From: Maribacter sp. PR1
GTDB lineage: Bacteria; Bacteroidota; Bacteroidia; Flavobacteriales; Flavobacteriaceae
Reading direction: 5' to 3'
NCBI RefSeq assembly: GCF_028464145.1
Contig: NZ_JAQPCG010000004.1
Coordinates: 62,001 to 126,000, forward strand
DNA length: 64,000 nucleotides
The translations under genes were made by a program, and so were the position numbers. How positions within the stretch are numbered: position 1 is the stretch's first letter; the number at the start of each line of letters is the position of its first letter. Positions 34,581 to 43,309 of the stretch are shown piece after piece. The notes below the pieces were generated by a model, which did no database searches, had not been told where the DNA came from, and was given only the letters and a program-made list of their open reading frames with translations.

Positions 34581-36392
34581 TTATTTTAATGTATCCCTAA
34601 CCTCGCCGCAGGTTAACATTGCTTCACCATAATATGGGTTTCGGACTTCTTCCTCTAAACTTATCCAGTACGCTCCCTTGTTGTTGTCTGCCATTGGACA
34701 AAACTGGATATATACATCTTTATTGACCCCAAAGAGCTGTACACTACTAATCATATGTGCAGACAAATGCTTAAAATGCCCTCTTTGTTTTGAAATATCC
34801 GTATTACTTGAAATAGCGTTTGCCGAAGTATTTAATTCCTTCTGAATAGTCATCCAATGGTTATGTGCTTTTTCATCAGATAATAATTTCATATCCACTT
34901 TTTTCAAGGATTGGTTTATTTGTTTTCCTGCCTGTTGAGCGCCCTTGGCATCATCATTTACCAAAGCATCTTTTAAAAGGATATAATCATCAAAAACCTG
35001 TTTTAACTGATTCTGAAATTTGTTTGAAACTTCAATCCTTTCTTTCATTTGAGAATGGTTGGCTTCATTTGTATTTTCTACAGAATTATCTTCTTGCATT
35101 CCCAAATGCCCTTCGTGACCCGTCATTGTCTTGCCACCTTCTGCGTTCATCATCGATTTTTTTCCTTGCAATTGGGCTGCAGCATCCACTGTAAATGTCC
35201 CATTGGTCACTATTTCGTCGCCGCTTTCCAATCCGCTCAAAATGGTAAAGCTTTCTCCGTTGGTATTTCCCAGAGTGACCTCCCTCATTTCAAAAATCGG
35301 TTCGTTGGGGTTGGTCTTTACATAGACCACGGAACGTTCGCCCGTCCACATGACGGCAGTTGAAGGAACATTAATCACTTCATCGGATCTTTCGCTGGAC
35401 ATATCTATTCTGCCCTCAACGAACATACCAGGTTTTAATAGGTCTTCCGAATTGTTAAGCACTGCACGGACCATTACCGTTCTTGTAGCGGAGTTCAACA
35501 GTGGATCCACAAACGATACCTTCGCCGTAAATTCTTTATTCGGATATGCATTGGTGGTAAGCTTTATCTCTTGACCCGTCTTCAGGGATGCTATCTGGTT
35601 TTCGTAGGCATCGAATACTGCCCAGACGGAATTCAGGTTTGCTATTTTATAAAGGGGTTGGCCCTGCTTGACATAATCCCCTTCTTCTACCATTTTTTCG
35701 GTTACCGTTCCGGACACTGTGGCGTACACCGGAAAGTTTTCCTGAACCTGCCCCGACTCTTCAATGCTATTGATTTGTTTGTCAGAAAGCTTCCATAATT
35801 TTAGCTTGTTACGGACGGCCTTGTATAAGGCGGGCTGGGATTCTTTCATGGATGCCGCCGTAAGCAATTCTTGCTGTGCCGAAACAAGTTCGGGGGAATA
35901 GATTGTGGCAAGTAGCTTTCCTTTCCCTACGCTTTCCCCTGTATAGTTTACATACAGTTTTTCAATCCTGCCTGCAAAATAAGTAACCTGTACGGCGTTG
36001 GCCTCTTCGTTTTCCCTAATCTTCCCTGATAGTTTCAAGGAATTTCCATCCATACTGCCCTTACCGACCACAGAAGTACGTATGTTGGCTAAGGCCATGG
36101 CATTGTCGGTCATCTTGATTTCATTGGCACTAAGGCCTTCGGCCCCGGTCTCCGCAGGAATCAAATCCATTCCACAAATAGGGCAATCGCCAGGTTCGGG
36201 CTGCATAATCTGTGGGTGCATGGAGCAGGTCCACATTTGTTCGGCCGTTTCGCCAGAGTGGTCGTGCGTATCCGACATATCTGACAAGTCCTTTACCGCC
36301 ATCTCATCCTCAGACGAACTGCTGAAAATAAGATATCCTGCTAACAGGCCAACAATAAGGGCCGTTCCAATATAAATGATGTTTTTGTTCAT
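34581..36392 (-). CDS. cusB: CusB-type RND adaptor with metal-binding and DUF3347 domains
   Basis: 603 residues. After an N-terminal membrane anchor comes a His-rich segment and the heavy-metal binding domain WTCSMHPQIM...CPICGMDLIP (residues 54-79). The adaptor core follows (SAQQELLTAAS hairpin; YVKQGQPLYKIANLNSVWAVFDAYE). Then, after a His-rich linker (MTGHEGHLGMQ), the last 140 residues form a DUF3347 domain with QFCPMADNN, NPYYGEAMLTCG near the end. The protein couples the CusA pump to an outer-membrane channel and likely hands over Cu(I)/Ag(I). The extra domain stands where a separate CusF would act in enterobacteria. It lies about 16 kb from cusA in the same gene run. Confidence 0.9.
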   Translation of the reverse strand: MNKNIIYIGTALIVGLLAGYLIFSSSSEDEMAVKDLSDMSDTHDHSGETAEQMWTCSMHPQIMQPEPGDCPICGMDLIPAETGAEGLSANEIKMTDNAMALANIRTSVVGKGSMDGNSLKLSGKIRENEEANAVQVTYFAGRIEKLYVNYTGESVGKGKLLATIYSPELVSAQQELLTAASMKESQPALYKAVRNKLKLWKLSDKQINSIEESGQVQENFPVYATVSGTVTEKMVEEGDYVKQGQPLYKIANLNSVWAVFDAYENQIASLKTGQEIKLTTNAYPNKEFTAKVSFVDPLLNSATRTVMVRAVLNNSEDLLKPGMFVEGRIDMSSERSDEVINVPSTAVMWTGERSVVYVKTNPNEPIFEMREVTLGNTNGESFTILSGLESGDEIVTNGTFTVDAAAQLQGKKSMMNAEGGKTMTGHEGHLGMQEDNSVENTNEANHSQMKERIEVSNKFQNQLKQVFDDYILLKDALVNDDAKGAQQAGKQINQSLKKVDMKLLSDEKAHNHWMTIQKELNTSANAISSNTDISKQRGHFKHLSAHMISSVQLFGVNKDVYIQFCPMADNNKGAYWISLEEEVRNPYYGEAMLTCGEVRDTLK

Positions 36393-36449
36393 GATTTTAA
36401 GTATTAATGCTGTTTTATTGCTGTAGAATATTCAGTACAAATTGCTTGA

Positions 36450-37175
36450 CTAATTTTTGTTTTCCTTTTTAGTATTACTTCGTCTTTTGATTTTTATGAC
36501 CGAAGGCGATGATATATACCATAATAAAAACCCGCTTAAAACGGTTATTAGGCCTAAAAGCGAAAAGGCTCGGAGGACTATGGTATTAAAATCGTCCCTT
36601 CCTTGGTAATCCATGGTATGGGTCATCCATAGAAAGTCGAACCAACGCCAATCGCGATGGCGCAATGTTTGGAACGTACCGTCTTTGACAGACACATAGG
36701 CTTTTATATTTTCGGGTGTTTCATATGATATAGCATAGGCTGGAAGGGGTCTGTCTCGATATTCGCTATGGCTCCCCACTTCCTCGATTCGTTCTATGCT
36801 TTTGACTTTTAATTCAGGCAGCATATTTCTCCTCGCTACCTGAAGGGCATCCTGTTCCGATATTTCAGCTTTTAATGCACCTGTTTTTGCATTGACCAAT
36901 TGACTGTGATTAACCCAATAATAAGGCTCTCCTGATATTTCTCTTAGTTCCAAAGAGGATATGGCTTTGGCTTTAATTTTTGTTGGACTGATCAAATCCG
37001 TATACGAAATTTTATCGACAGGATCCCGTCGAAATTGGTCGCCGTGTATCTCATCGATATCCGTCCAACTGAAATACATGCCGCTGATGGTCCACATTAA
37101 GAACTGAATTCCTAAAAAGAGACCTAGATAGCGATGTACCTTTCTTATCTTTAAAGCTGTTTGTCTTTTTACCAT
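36450..37175 (-). CDS. PepSY-domain membrane protein
   Basis: 241 residues. The start KVHRYLGLFLGIQFLMWTISGMYFSW is the PepSY-associated membrane helix, the middle holds a PepSY fold (residues about 60-180), and the C-terminus has another helix (VLRAFSLLGLITVLSGFLLWYI). Members are often iron or copper reductase-like, but the heme ligands of full-length PiuB-type reductases are only partly present. It lies two bases from the DUF2911 gene. Confidence 0.82.
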   Translation of the reverse strand: MVKRQTALKIRKVHRYLGLFLGIQFLMWTISGMYFSWTDIDEIHGDQFRRDPVDKISYTDLISPTKIKAKAISSLELREISGEPYYWVNHSQLVNAKTGALKAEISEQDALQVARRNMLPELKVKSIERIEEVGSHSEYRDRPLPAYAISYETPENIKAYVSVKDGTFQTLRHRDWRWFDFLWMTHTMDYQGRDDFNTIVLRAFSLLGLITVLSGFLLWYISSPSVIKIKRRSNTKKENKN

Positions 37176-37176
37176 C

Positions 37177-37761
37177 TTATTTTACTTCAAAAGGAAATTC
37201 AATAGTGACTTTCTCCCAACTCATTTTAATAGTTCCTGATGTCTCGCTTGTTTTGTTGACTGTATATTCCAGATGTTCCTGAATATTTTCTGAAATCCTA
37301 GGAGTTGTCGAAAAGCGCAAAACATCATCCTTCTCATCATATTCATCCTTACCATGTTGGTCCCAGTTGCTATTAAAAATTACTGTCCATTCTTCTTGAT
37401 TGGGAATTACAAAAAACCCATATTTTCCAGCTTTCAACATTTTTCCATCAATGGTTAAATCTTTGTTCATTTCTATCCAGGTCGCCATATGAGCTCCTGC
37501 CTGCCAGATAGCATCATAAGGAAGTAAACCACCAAAAACAATACGGTTCCGAACTCCTGGCGACGTATAATCAATATGAATGTGCGCATCGCCTACCATT
37601 GCCATTGTCTCGGTATGTGGACTTAATGACTTTTTCTTATCAGGTTCAGCAGTTTGAGAAATTGTTTCTACCTCTTTCGCCTCAAATTCTTTGGTCTCTT
37701 TAACTTCTTGCTTACAGGAAGCAACAAGGATAATACCGAGTACTACTATGATTTTTTTCAT
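37177..37761 (-). CDS. DUF2911 lipoprotein
   Basis: 194 residues from the ATG at 37761, chosen because a lipoprotein signal (IIVVLGIILVASC) begins there; the longer frame from 37893 reads through the preceding gene's end. The DUF2911 domain is recognised by RNRIVFGGLLPYDAIWQAG, GKMLKAGKYGFFVIPNQEEW and a beta-rich C-terminus. It is a periplasmic or outer-membrane lipoprotein of unknown activity, common in Bacteroidota. Confidence 0.82.
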   Translation of the reverse strand: MKKIIVVLGIILVASCKQEVKETKEFEAKEVETISQTAEPDKKKSLSPHTETMAMVGDAHIHIDYTSPGVRNRIVFGGLLPYDAIWQAGAHMATWIEMNKDLTIDGKMLKAGKYGFFVIPNQEEWTVIFNSNWDQHGKDEYDEKDDVLRFSTTPRISENIQEHLEYTVNKTSETSGTIKMSWEKVTIEFPFEVK

Positions 37762-37784
37762 TTGTGATAGTTTTATTTTGTGTA

Positions 37785-38543
37785 TTAAAGTATTCTTGTT
37801 AACATAACGACTGCCATCACAATCATAATGGTGTTTTCTATAAAGGTAGCTTCGGTCATAGGTAGTTTGAGTGCTGTACCCAGACAAGCGCATTGTATCG
37901 ATTTTTTGTCCAGCAATATTTTGGTTACGCCCACGGTTGTAATCCCCAAAATGATTAGGGTTGCGATTAATGCGATGGGTATTTCAAAACGCATCAAGAA
38001 CATCAATCCAAGAGCTGTTTCTATAAATGGATATACCCAAGCATAGGCTGGTACTATTTTGGCAAGTGGGTCATACATTCTAAAACTATCTGGAAAGCCT
38101 TTCAAGTCTAAAATTTTAAAGAAGCTAAAAACAATAAAGAACAACCCCATAAAGTCGAGCATCGCACTATTCCAATTTTCCCGTTGATAATTGAGTAACA
38201 CCGTTGCGATAGCGATATAACCCAAAATAATGAGCAAAGGCTTCAACTGTTGTAGTTTTGATTTTTCAGTTTCCGCTTTCGAGAAAATGTTATCTTCATC
38301 GTTACCATTGCCAGTACTCGCAAAAACATTTTTCTCTGTTTTCTTTTCTGAAATGGTGTATTTTTCTGGAAGTGCTTTTTGAAATGTTGCGGTATCTATA
38401 TGACCTTGCATTTGTATGATGGCTTCTTCCTTTTCAAGATTTACAGATACATTTGTGACACCGCTTACTTCCGAAAGCTTCTGCTCGACGCTGGTACGAC
38501 AACCATTGCAGGTCATCCCTTGTATGTGGTAAGTGTGTTTCAT
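37785..38543 (-). CDS. HMA domain fused to MauE/DoxX-like membrane protein
   Basis: 252 residues from the ATG at 38543 (MKHTYHIQGMTC); an extended frame to 38588 overlaps the previous gene. Residues 1-65 are an HMA domain (GMTCNGC, Cys 12 and Cys 15). After a linker, four membrane segments of the MauE/DoxX type carry a periplasmic-side QCACLGTALKLP near the end, the Cys pair expected in redox-associated members. It may couple metal binding to thiol redox at the membrane. It is three bases after the permease stop at 38546. Confidence 0.8.
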   Translation of the reverse strand: MKHTYHIQGMTCNGCRTSVEQKLSEVSGVTNVSVNLEKEEAIIQMQGHIDTATFQKALPEKYTISEKKTEKNVFASTGNGNDEDNIFSKAETEKSKLQQLKPLLIILGYIAIATVLLNYQRENWNSAMLDFMGLFFIVFSFFKILDLKGFPDSFRMYDPLAKIVPAYAWVYPFIETALGLMFLMRFEIPIALIATLIILGITTVGVTKILLDKKSIQCACLGTALKLPMTEATFIENTIMIVMAVVMLTRIL

Positions 38544-38545
38544 AA

Positions 38546-39772
38546 TTATGGTATAAAGAATTTTACAATCAGTCCACCTGCCAACCATATATAACAGATA
38601 TAGGCTGCATATTTTAAAACACTCTCAAGCAATGGACTTTTCGGTGCCATTTCGCTCATTGAGTGCTCTACATCCTTTCTCTTGAAAAACCCTAAGTATA
38701 TGAGATATCCTGAAATTGCGAGAAAAGCCATATTCAAATAGAAGGTATAGTCAATTTTGAAATGCTCTTTGTCCTGTATTTTAACTTGTGATGTGTCAGG
38801 CAACATACCCAACAAATCGAAAGAGTAATGCAGAGCCAAAGCTGTTCCTATTAATGCCGTAAACAGTAAGAATAAAATGAACAGCGACATTTTCCACCCA
38901 TAATACTTGGCGTTAATACGAAGTACAGGAAAGACTACCAAATCACTAAAAATAAAAGCCATAACCCCTGCAAAACTCACGCCCTTTCCAAAAAGCAATG
39001 CCGCCAACGGAATATTACCCATTGAGCCAATAAAAGTCAAAAATGCGGCAATAGGTCCTACAACGATATGTTCCAATATTTCAAGAAAGGTAAAGTCTGT
39101 ATTGCCCTGACCACTATTGATAAATAGTGTCTGGAAGAAAGAATCGGGAACGAAGGCTGCAACGATACCTGCAATGGTAAAGCCAACGGTAACGTCCTTC
39201 CATACCATCTGCCATTCCATCTTATATTTTTTGGCAACCCTTGCCCAACTATCTTCTTTCTTGATTTGTTTTTTCCAGTCTTTGGAATCATCCATTGAAT
39301 CGTCATCTTCGTTCTCTAAATTCTTGCGCGCTTTTTCTATGAGCTTTTTAGGATTGATTATTCGTATCAAAATCCACGAAATAAGAATTAAAAGGATTCC
39401 ACCTACATATTCGCCTACTACAAACTGCCATCCCAAAAATATGGAAATGATGATTCCAAGCTCAATTACCAGATTGGTCGATGCAAGAAGAAAGGCAATG
39501 GAAGACACAAAGCTTGCACCTTTTTTAAAGATAGATTTTGTGCCCGCTAAAGCCGAAAAACTACACGAGCTGCTTATAAAGCCGAAAAACGTGCCTAAGA
39601 GTACACTTTTACCTTCACTCTCGTTCATTGTTTTTTGCATCCTTTTTTCAGTCACAAAAATCTGTATCATACTACTGATGATATAGCCCAAAATGAAAGC
39701 CCAAAGTGCCATCCAGAAAAATCCAGTGGTCGTATAGGCTGCTTCGCCCCATTGTTTTAAGAATTCGCTCAC
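38546..39772 (-). CDS. DUF318/UPF0718 permease
   Basis: 408 residues with about eight to ten membrane segments. The family signature SSCSFSALAGTKSIFKKGASF (two parts, about residues 60-80) with a Cys-Ser pair, and VGPIAAFLTFIGSMGNIPLAALLFGKG in the second half are typical of the DUF318/YraQ permeases that accompany thiol and metal resistance genes (including arsenic and mercury loci). The substrate is unknown. Upstream neighbour 11 bases away is the NTF2-like protein. Confidence 0.82.
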   Translation of the reverse strand: MSEFLKQWGEAAYTTTGFFWMALWAFILGYIISSMIQIFVTEKRMQKTMNESEGKSVLLGTFFGFISSSCSFSALAGTKSIFKKGASFVSSIAFLLASTNLVIELGIIISIFLGWQFVVGEYVGGILLILISWILIRIINPKKLIEKARKNLENEDDDSMDDSKDWKKQIKKEDSWARVAKKYKMEWQMVWKDVTVGFTIAGIVAAFVPDSFFQTLFINSGQGNTDFTFLEILEHIVVGPIAAFLTFIGSMGNIPLAALLFGKGVSFAGVMAFIFSDLVVFPVLRINAKYYGWKMSLFILFLLFTALIGTALALHYSFDLLGMLPDTSQVKIQDKEHFKIDYTFYLNMAFLAISGYLIYLGFFKRKDVEHSMSEMAPKSPLLESVLKYAAYICYIWLAGGLIVKFFIP

Positions 39773-39782
39773 AGTTTAAATT

Positions 39783-40259
39783 TTATTTTACATTTCTTGA
39801 CGAAGAATGTGTTTTAATAATCTTCCATTTACCATCCATCTTTTTTAAGATTGACGTCGCTACTCCTTTTTTCTTTATTGTTCTACTTTCGCCTTTTTCA
39901 TCTGGGTTGAGCACGATAGTGTAGATGTAGGTTTCGGTTGTAAATGCATAGGGCAAATCTACTTCCGCATCAATTTCATAATCTGAAAATTCAAATTTTT
40001 TGAAATGCCCCAACTCAGGTCCCAAATGGTGTTCTATATAGTGCGCATACGAGCCTTCTACACCACCAGATTCAAATACTTTGGAATCTTCGGTAAATAA
40101 TTCAAAAGTACCTTCTGTCGTTAGGTTTTGAAGTGCATCCTTATATGTTTTCATTACTGTAAGCACAGCTTCTTTATCCGTATCTGCATCTTGACTGTAC
40201 ACTTGGCCTGTAGCCATTACAAGCAACATTAAGAGTGTTGTTAATTTTAGTTTTTTCAT
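39783..40259 (-). CDS. Exported NTF2/SnoaL-like protein
   Basis: 158 residues with a signal peptide (LTTLLMLLVMATGQVYSQ). The fold is suggested by VLTVMKTYKDALQNLTTEGTFELFTED (two parts) and the closing DGKWKIIKTHSSSR, typical of DUF4440/SnoaL-like NTF2 proteins. No catalytic set is evident, so ligand binding or structural function is possible. Confidence 0.75.
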   Translation of the reverse strand: MKKLKLTTLLMLLVMATGQVYSQDADTDKEAVLTVMKTYKDALQNLTTEGTFELFTEDSKVFESGGVEGSYAHYIEHHLGPELGHFKKFEFSDYEIDAEVDLPYAFTTETYIYTIVLNPDEKGESRTIKKKGVATSILKKMDGKWKIIKTHSSSRNVK

Positions 40260-40277
40260 AATTTTTAGTTTTAAAGG

Positions 40278-40826
40278 TTATTTATTTACTCGGATTCTAT
40301 TCACATTTGCAATACCAAAAACGAGTACAAAAAATCTAAGTGCCACCTCAAGTGCCACCAATGTCTTAGCTGTAACCGTTATTGGAACTATATCGCCGTA
40401 GCCCACAGATGAGAATGTAATTAGACTAAAATAGGACATATCGAAAAATGCCAACAGCCCATTACTTCCCGAACTATTATTTATCTTAAAATGAGCAGAA
40501 TCAATAAAGTGTAATGCTGTATAATCTATGGCAAATGAAAGTACAATCAGAACAATTAAAAATCCGAATAACACTAAAACGTGGCTCAGCAAATGGCTCT
40601 GTCCGATAATTTTCATTAATTGATTAAAGGATAAGGCTATGATAAATCCTATCTTTAATAGCGTAAGGGCCAATAGTATAATCACAGCATAGATAGCATT
40701 AATATTAGGCAAGACATACAGCCCGATAGCTGTAGCAATAAGTACTACTAATAGTACGTACTTTGAACTATTGAAAAGTTGCCCATAAAAGGCAGCCGTA
40801 GTTTCTATGTCTTTTTCTTCGCTCAT
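40278..40826 (-). CDS. Ion-channel family protein with SVGYGD filter
   Basis: 182 residues with about four hydrophobic segments. The pore signature FSSVGYGD (residues 138-145) is a potassium-channel selectivity filter with Ser in place of the usual Thr. A ~50-residue segment before it includes a pore helix (FFDMSYFSLIT). It overlaps the glutamate-synthase-like gene by four bases. A small K+ channel inside a copper cluster is unexpected; it may relieve ionic effects of metal stress or be a passenger. Confidence 0.78.
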   Translation of the reverse strand: MSEEKDIETTAAFYGQLFNSSKYVLLVVLIATAIGLYVLPNINAIYAVIILLALTLLKIGFIIALSFNQLMKIIGQSHLLSHVLVLFGFLIVLIVLSFAIDYTALHFIDSAHFKINNSSGSNGLLAFFDMSYFSLITFSSVGYGDIVPITVTAKTLVALEVALRFFVLVFGIANVNRIRVNK

Positions 40827-42328
40827 TCGGTTGAGGGTTTTATAAAAATTTCGTCATATGTCTTTTTCTCGGTTTCGTTTATTCGTCTAACAATGAACTT
40901 TCTAAGTATGCCCTTTCTATTTTCAATACCCATTGAACCTAATAATTCTTTAAGGGCTTTCATTGTGTTTTTATGGTAATTCGCCACTTTGGTTTTCTTG
41001 TCCTCTACAACGATGGAAGCAACCCGGGAAGGCACCATTGTGGTGATCCCCGTGGGGCAGGTGTCGAGGTTGCATTTTAAGGATTGTACACAGCCCAGGG
41101 CAAACATCATTCCTCTGGCACTATAACAGGTATCTGCGCCGAGTGCCAACATTCTGTAGATATCAAAAGCCGAAATGATTTTACCAGCTGCCATTACTTT
41201 TATCTCATCTCGCAACCCATACTTTTTAAGAATGCCGTTTGCGAAATGGACGGCTTCAATTATTGGCATACCTGCCCAATGTAGGGATTCCATATGGGCA
41301 GCACCAGAGCCACCTTCGGCACCGTCAATGGCAATGAAATCAGGATAGTTTTTCTTTTCAGCAAAAGCACGAACCATTCTTTCAAATTCATCTTTCTGTC
41401 CGATACAAAGCTTTATTCCTATGGGTTTTCCACTGGAAAGTTTTCTCAATTTTTCAATGAACAAAATCATTTCCTTGTCGTTTCCAAAGGCAGAATGGTG
41501 TGGTGGCGATAAAATTTCCGTTCCCTGCTCCACATCCCTGAATTCGGATATTTCCTTTGTGTTCTTCTTTGCCGGCAAAATTGCTCCAAAGCCAGGTTTG
41601 GCACCTTGCGATATTTTTATTTCAATCATTTTCACTACATCGTTGGTTGCGATGTCGGCGAATTTTTTGGCGTCAAAATTTCCTTCTGCATCACGACATC
41701 CAAAGTATCCCGTTCCAAACTGGTAGATAATATCTGCACCGTATTCTAGATGGTAAGGCGTAAAGCCACCTTCGCCGGTGTTTTGAGCAAAACCTGCTAT
41801 TTTTGCACCACCGTTAAAAGCAAGGGTGGCATTTTTGCTTATGGAACCAAAACTCATTCCCGCAAGGTTGAGAATGCTAGCAGAGTAAGGTGTTGAGCAG
41901 TGGGAACTTCCTATAAGAACCCTGAAATCATCATTAACTTCTTTTGCAGGATAGGTGGAATGGGTAAACCATTCACGACCTACTTTATCATACGGAATTT
42001 GTGTTCCAAAAGGCTGACTTTTATTGGCGTCTGCGGCACGCTTATAGACGATTTCCTTTTGTATCCAAGTAAAGGGTTGTCCTTCCGTACGGTTGAGCAA
42101 TAATGTTTCTTGGATAACGTGGCGCTGCTCCTCAAGAAAATTTGTGATTCTACCAAGCAAGGGATAGGTTCGCCTAATATTATTGGATTTTTGACAATAA
42201 TCCAAAAGTCCTAAAATTAGGAAAGGAAGTATTACCAAGGCGAGCCACCATAGCAATGGATACAAGACGATTATGGCAACTAATGCCACAACCAAGATGA
42301 TGCTCGTTATGATAAATCCTTTTCTCAT
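40823..42328 (-). CDS. Membrane-anchored FMN-binding glutamate synthase-like protein
   Basis: 501 residues. Two N-terminal membrane segments (residues about 7-45) are followed by the FMN/TIM-barrel domain of glutamate synthase: MSFGSISKNATLAFNGGA, GEGGF, SPPHHSAFGNDKEM, DGAEGGSGAAHMESL, and the iron-sulfur motif C-x5-C-x4-C in GCVQSLKCNLDTCPTG (about 416-430). The glutaminase domain is absent. Stand-alone forms are common in Bacteroidota; substrate not known. It begins 22 bases after the DUF2231-like gene and overlaps the channel gene. Confidence 0.85.
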   Translation of the reverse strand: MRKGFIITSIILVVALVAIIVLYPLLWWLALVILPFLILGLLDYCQKSNNIRRTYPLLGRITNFLEEQRHVIQETLLLNRTEGQPFTWIQKEIVYKRAADANKSQPFGTQIPYDKVGREWFTHSTYPAKEVNDDFRVLIGSSHCSTPYSASILNLAGMSFGSISKNATLAFNGGAKIAGFAQNTGEGGFTPYHLEYGADIIYQFGTGYFGCRDAEGNFDAKKFADIATNDVVKMIEIKISQGAKPGFGAILPAKKNTKEISEFRDVEQGTEILSPPHHSAFGNDKEMILFIEKLRKLSSGKPIGIKLCIGQKDEFERMVRAFAEKKNYPDFIAIDGAEGGSGAAHMESLHWAGMPIIEAVHFANGILKKYGLRDEIKVMAAGKIISAFDIYRMLALGADTCYSARGMMFALGCVQSLKCNLDTCPTGITTMVPSRVASIVVEDKKTKVANYHKNTMKALKELLGSMGIENRKGILRKFIVRRINETEKKTYDEIFIKPSTE

Positions 42329-42350
42329 TGCTCTTGTTTATAGTTCTTGT

Positions 42351-42998
42351 TTAATGTGAATGACCACCATTTTCCTCGTGACCTTCTTCGCTTTCGGTTC
42401 CGATATAATTTCCTTGTGGGCCAACTCCCTCTATATATACCAGCTGCGAACCAAAATGTCCTGCTTCGGAAACGGAATAGGCCGAAAAAGCCATTACTAC
42501 AAAAACAGCTATTTCAAAACCACGCTTTAGTTTGACCCAAAACAGACTTACTATTTTCAAAATAGCTGCAAGGGCACTCGACCATAGTGTCCAATTGGCA
42601 TATTTGTCGTGTTGTTCCAGTACACTTTTTGCCATTTCGGTAAGACCTTCTGTGTGCGGGTGCACAAATGTTCCAGCGACATACGCCCCAATAAACCCAG
42701 ACCCTACCATTAATAGAATGACCCAATCCATTGTCCGGTTCAAGGTAAACAACTGTATCAATTGTAAAACCACCGCTAACAGCAATAGTACAATGGGAAA
42801 ATGTACGACCATAGGGTGTAGGTTGGGAAACGCATCAAAATCTGCTTTTACGGAATCTGACTGGGCGACCGATGTTATGCCAACCGCTAATTCAGTTGCA
42901 TAAAGGCTATTTCGTTCTTCATTTAAGGCAAGGGCTTTTGTCAAACTGCCCAAAAAGGCAAGGATCAAAATGATTGAAAAAAAATGTTTTGTTTTCAT
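42351..42998 (-). CDS. DUF2231-like membrane protein with His-rich tail
   Basis: 215 residues. After a signal-like segment, LHPMVVHFPIVLLLLAVVLQL (about residues 59-79) starts the DUF2231-type membrane domain of four segments, with paired His (HPMVVHFP, VHPH) that could bind heme. The C-terminus ends in HEENGGHSH, a short His tail suited to metal binding. It precedes the glutamate-synthase-like gene. Confidence 0.75.
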   Translation of the reverse strand: MKTKHFFSIILILAFLGSLTKALALNEERNSLYATELAVGITSVAQSDSVKADFDAFPNLHPMVVHFPIVLLLLAVVLQLIQLFTLNRTMDWVILLMVGSGFIGAYVAGTFVHPHTEGLTEMAKSVLEQHDKYANWTLWSSALAAILKIVSLFWVKLKRGFEIAVFVVMAFSAYSVSEAGHFGSQLVYIEGVGPQGNYIGTESEEGHEENGGHSH

Positions 42999-43014
42999 CT
43001 CTTACGGTTTTTAA

Positions 43015-43152
43015 TTAATCCCCAATTAGTTGTAATGCTAAAGCCCAAAAAACTATGACGGCTATAATAGCATACATTATATAATTGAACCACTTATTTA
43101 ATGGGTTCTTATTCGGCGCTTTCCGATTACCTGTATTACAACAATCTTTCAT
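43015..43152 (-). CDS. 45-residue CC microprotein, single-pass membrane
   Basis: ATG at 43152, TAA at 43015-43017, 45 codons. The protein begins MKDCCNTGNRKAP, followed by a polar stretch and one hydrophobic segment (WFNYIMYAIIAVIVFWALAL) and a short tail QLIGD. The Cys pair at residues 4-5 and the location in a copper cluster suggest a metal-responsive membrane microprotein. It lies 16 bases upstream of the DUF2231-like start, and a stem-loop sits 17 bases before its ATG. No family is recognised; the compact, biased composition supports it being real. Confidence 0.6.
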   Translation of the reverse strand: MKDCCNTGNRKAPNKNPLNKWFNYIMYAIIAVIVFWALALQLIGD

Positions 43153-43168
43153 TTATTCATTCTTTGTG

Positions 43169-43227
43169 CCTGTCGAGGGAGGGGCAGTAAACACCAACCA
43201 TTAACTAACTATTCCCTCCCTAACAGG
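43169..43227. repeat. Stem-loop B (CCTGT...GGGAGGG/CCCTCCC...ACAGG)
   Basis: Left arm CCTGT-CGA-GGGAGGG pairs with CCCTCCC-TA-ACAGG; 12 base pairs interrupted by a small internal loop, with a 30-base loop containing ACCAACC and ACTAACT. It has the same architecture as stem-loop A at 43931-43988. It lies between the 179-residue membrane protein and the CC microprotein gene, 17 bases before the latter's ATG. Confidence 0.6.
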
Positions 43228-43309
43228 ACTTTTCCATATTGATAATCTGGGCGGACACAAAATTTGTTTCACAAACAATCTAAAAACACATTCCTGTCCA
43301 ACCCAGATT

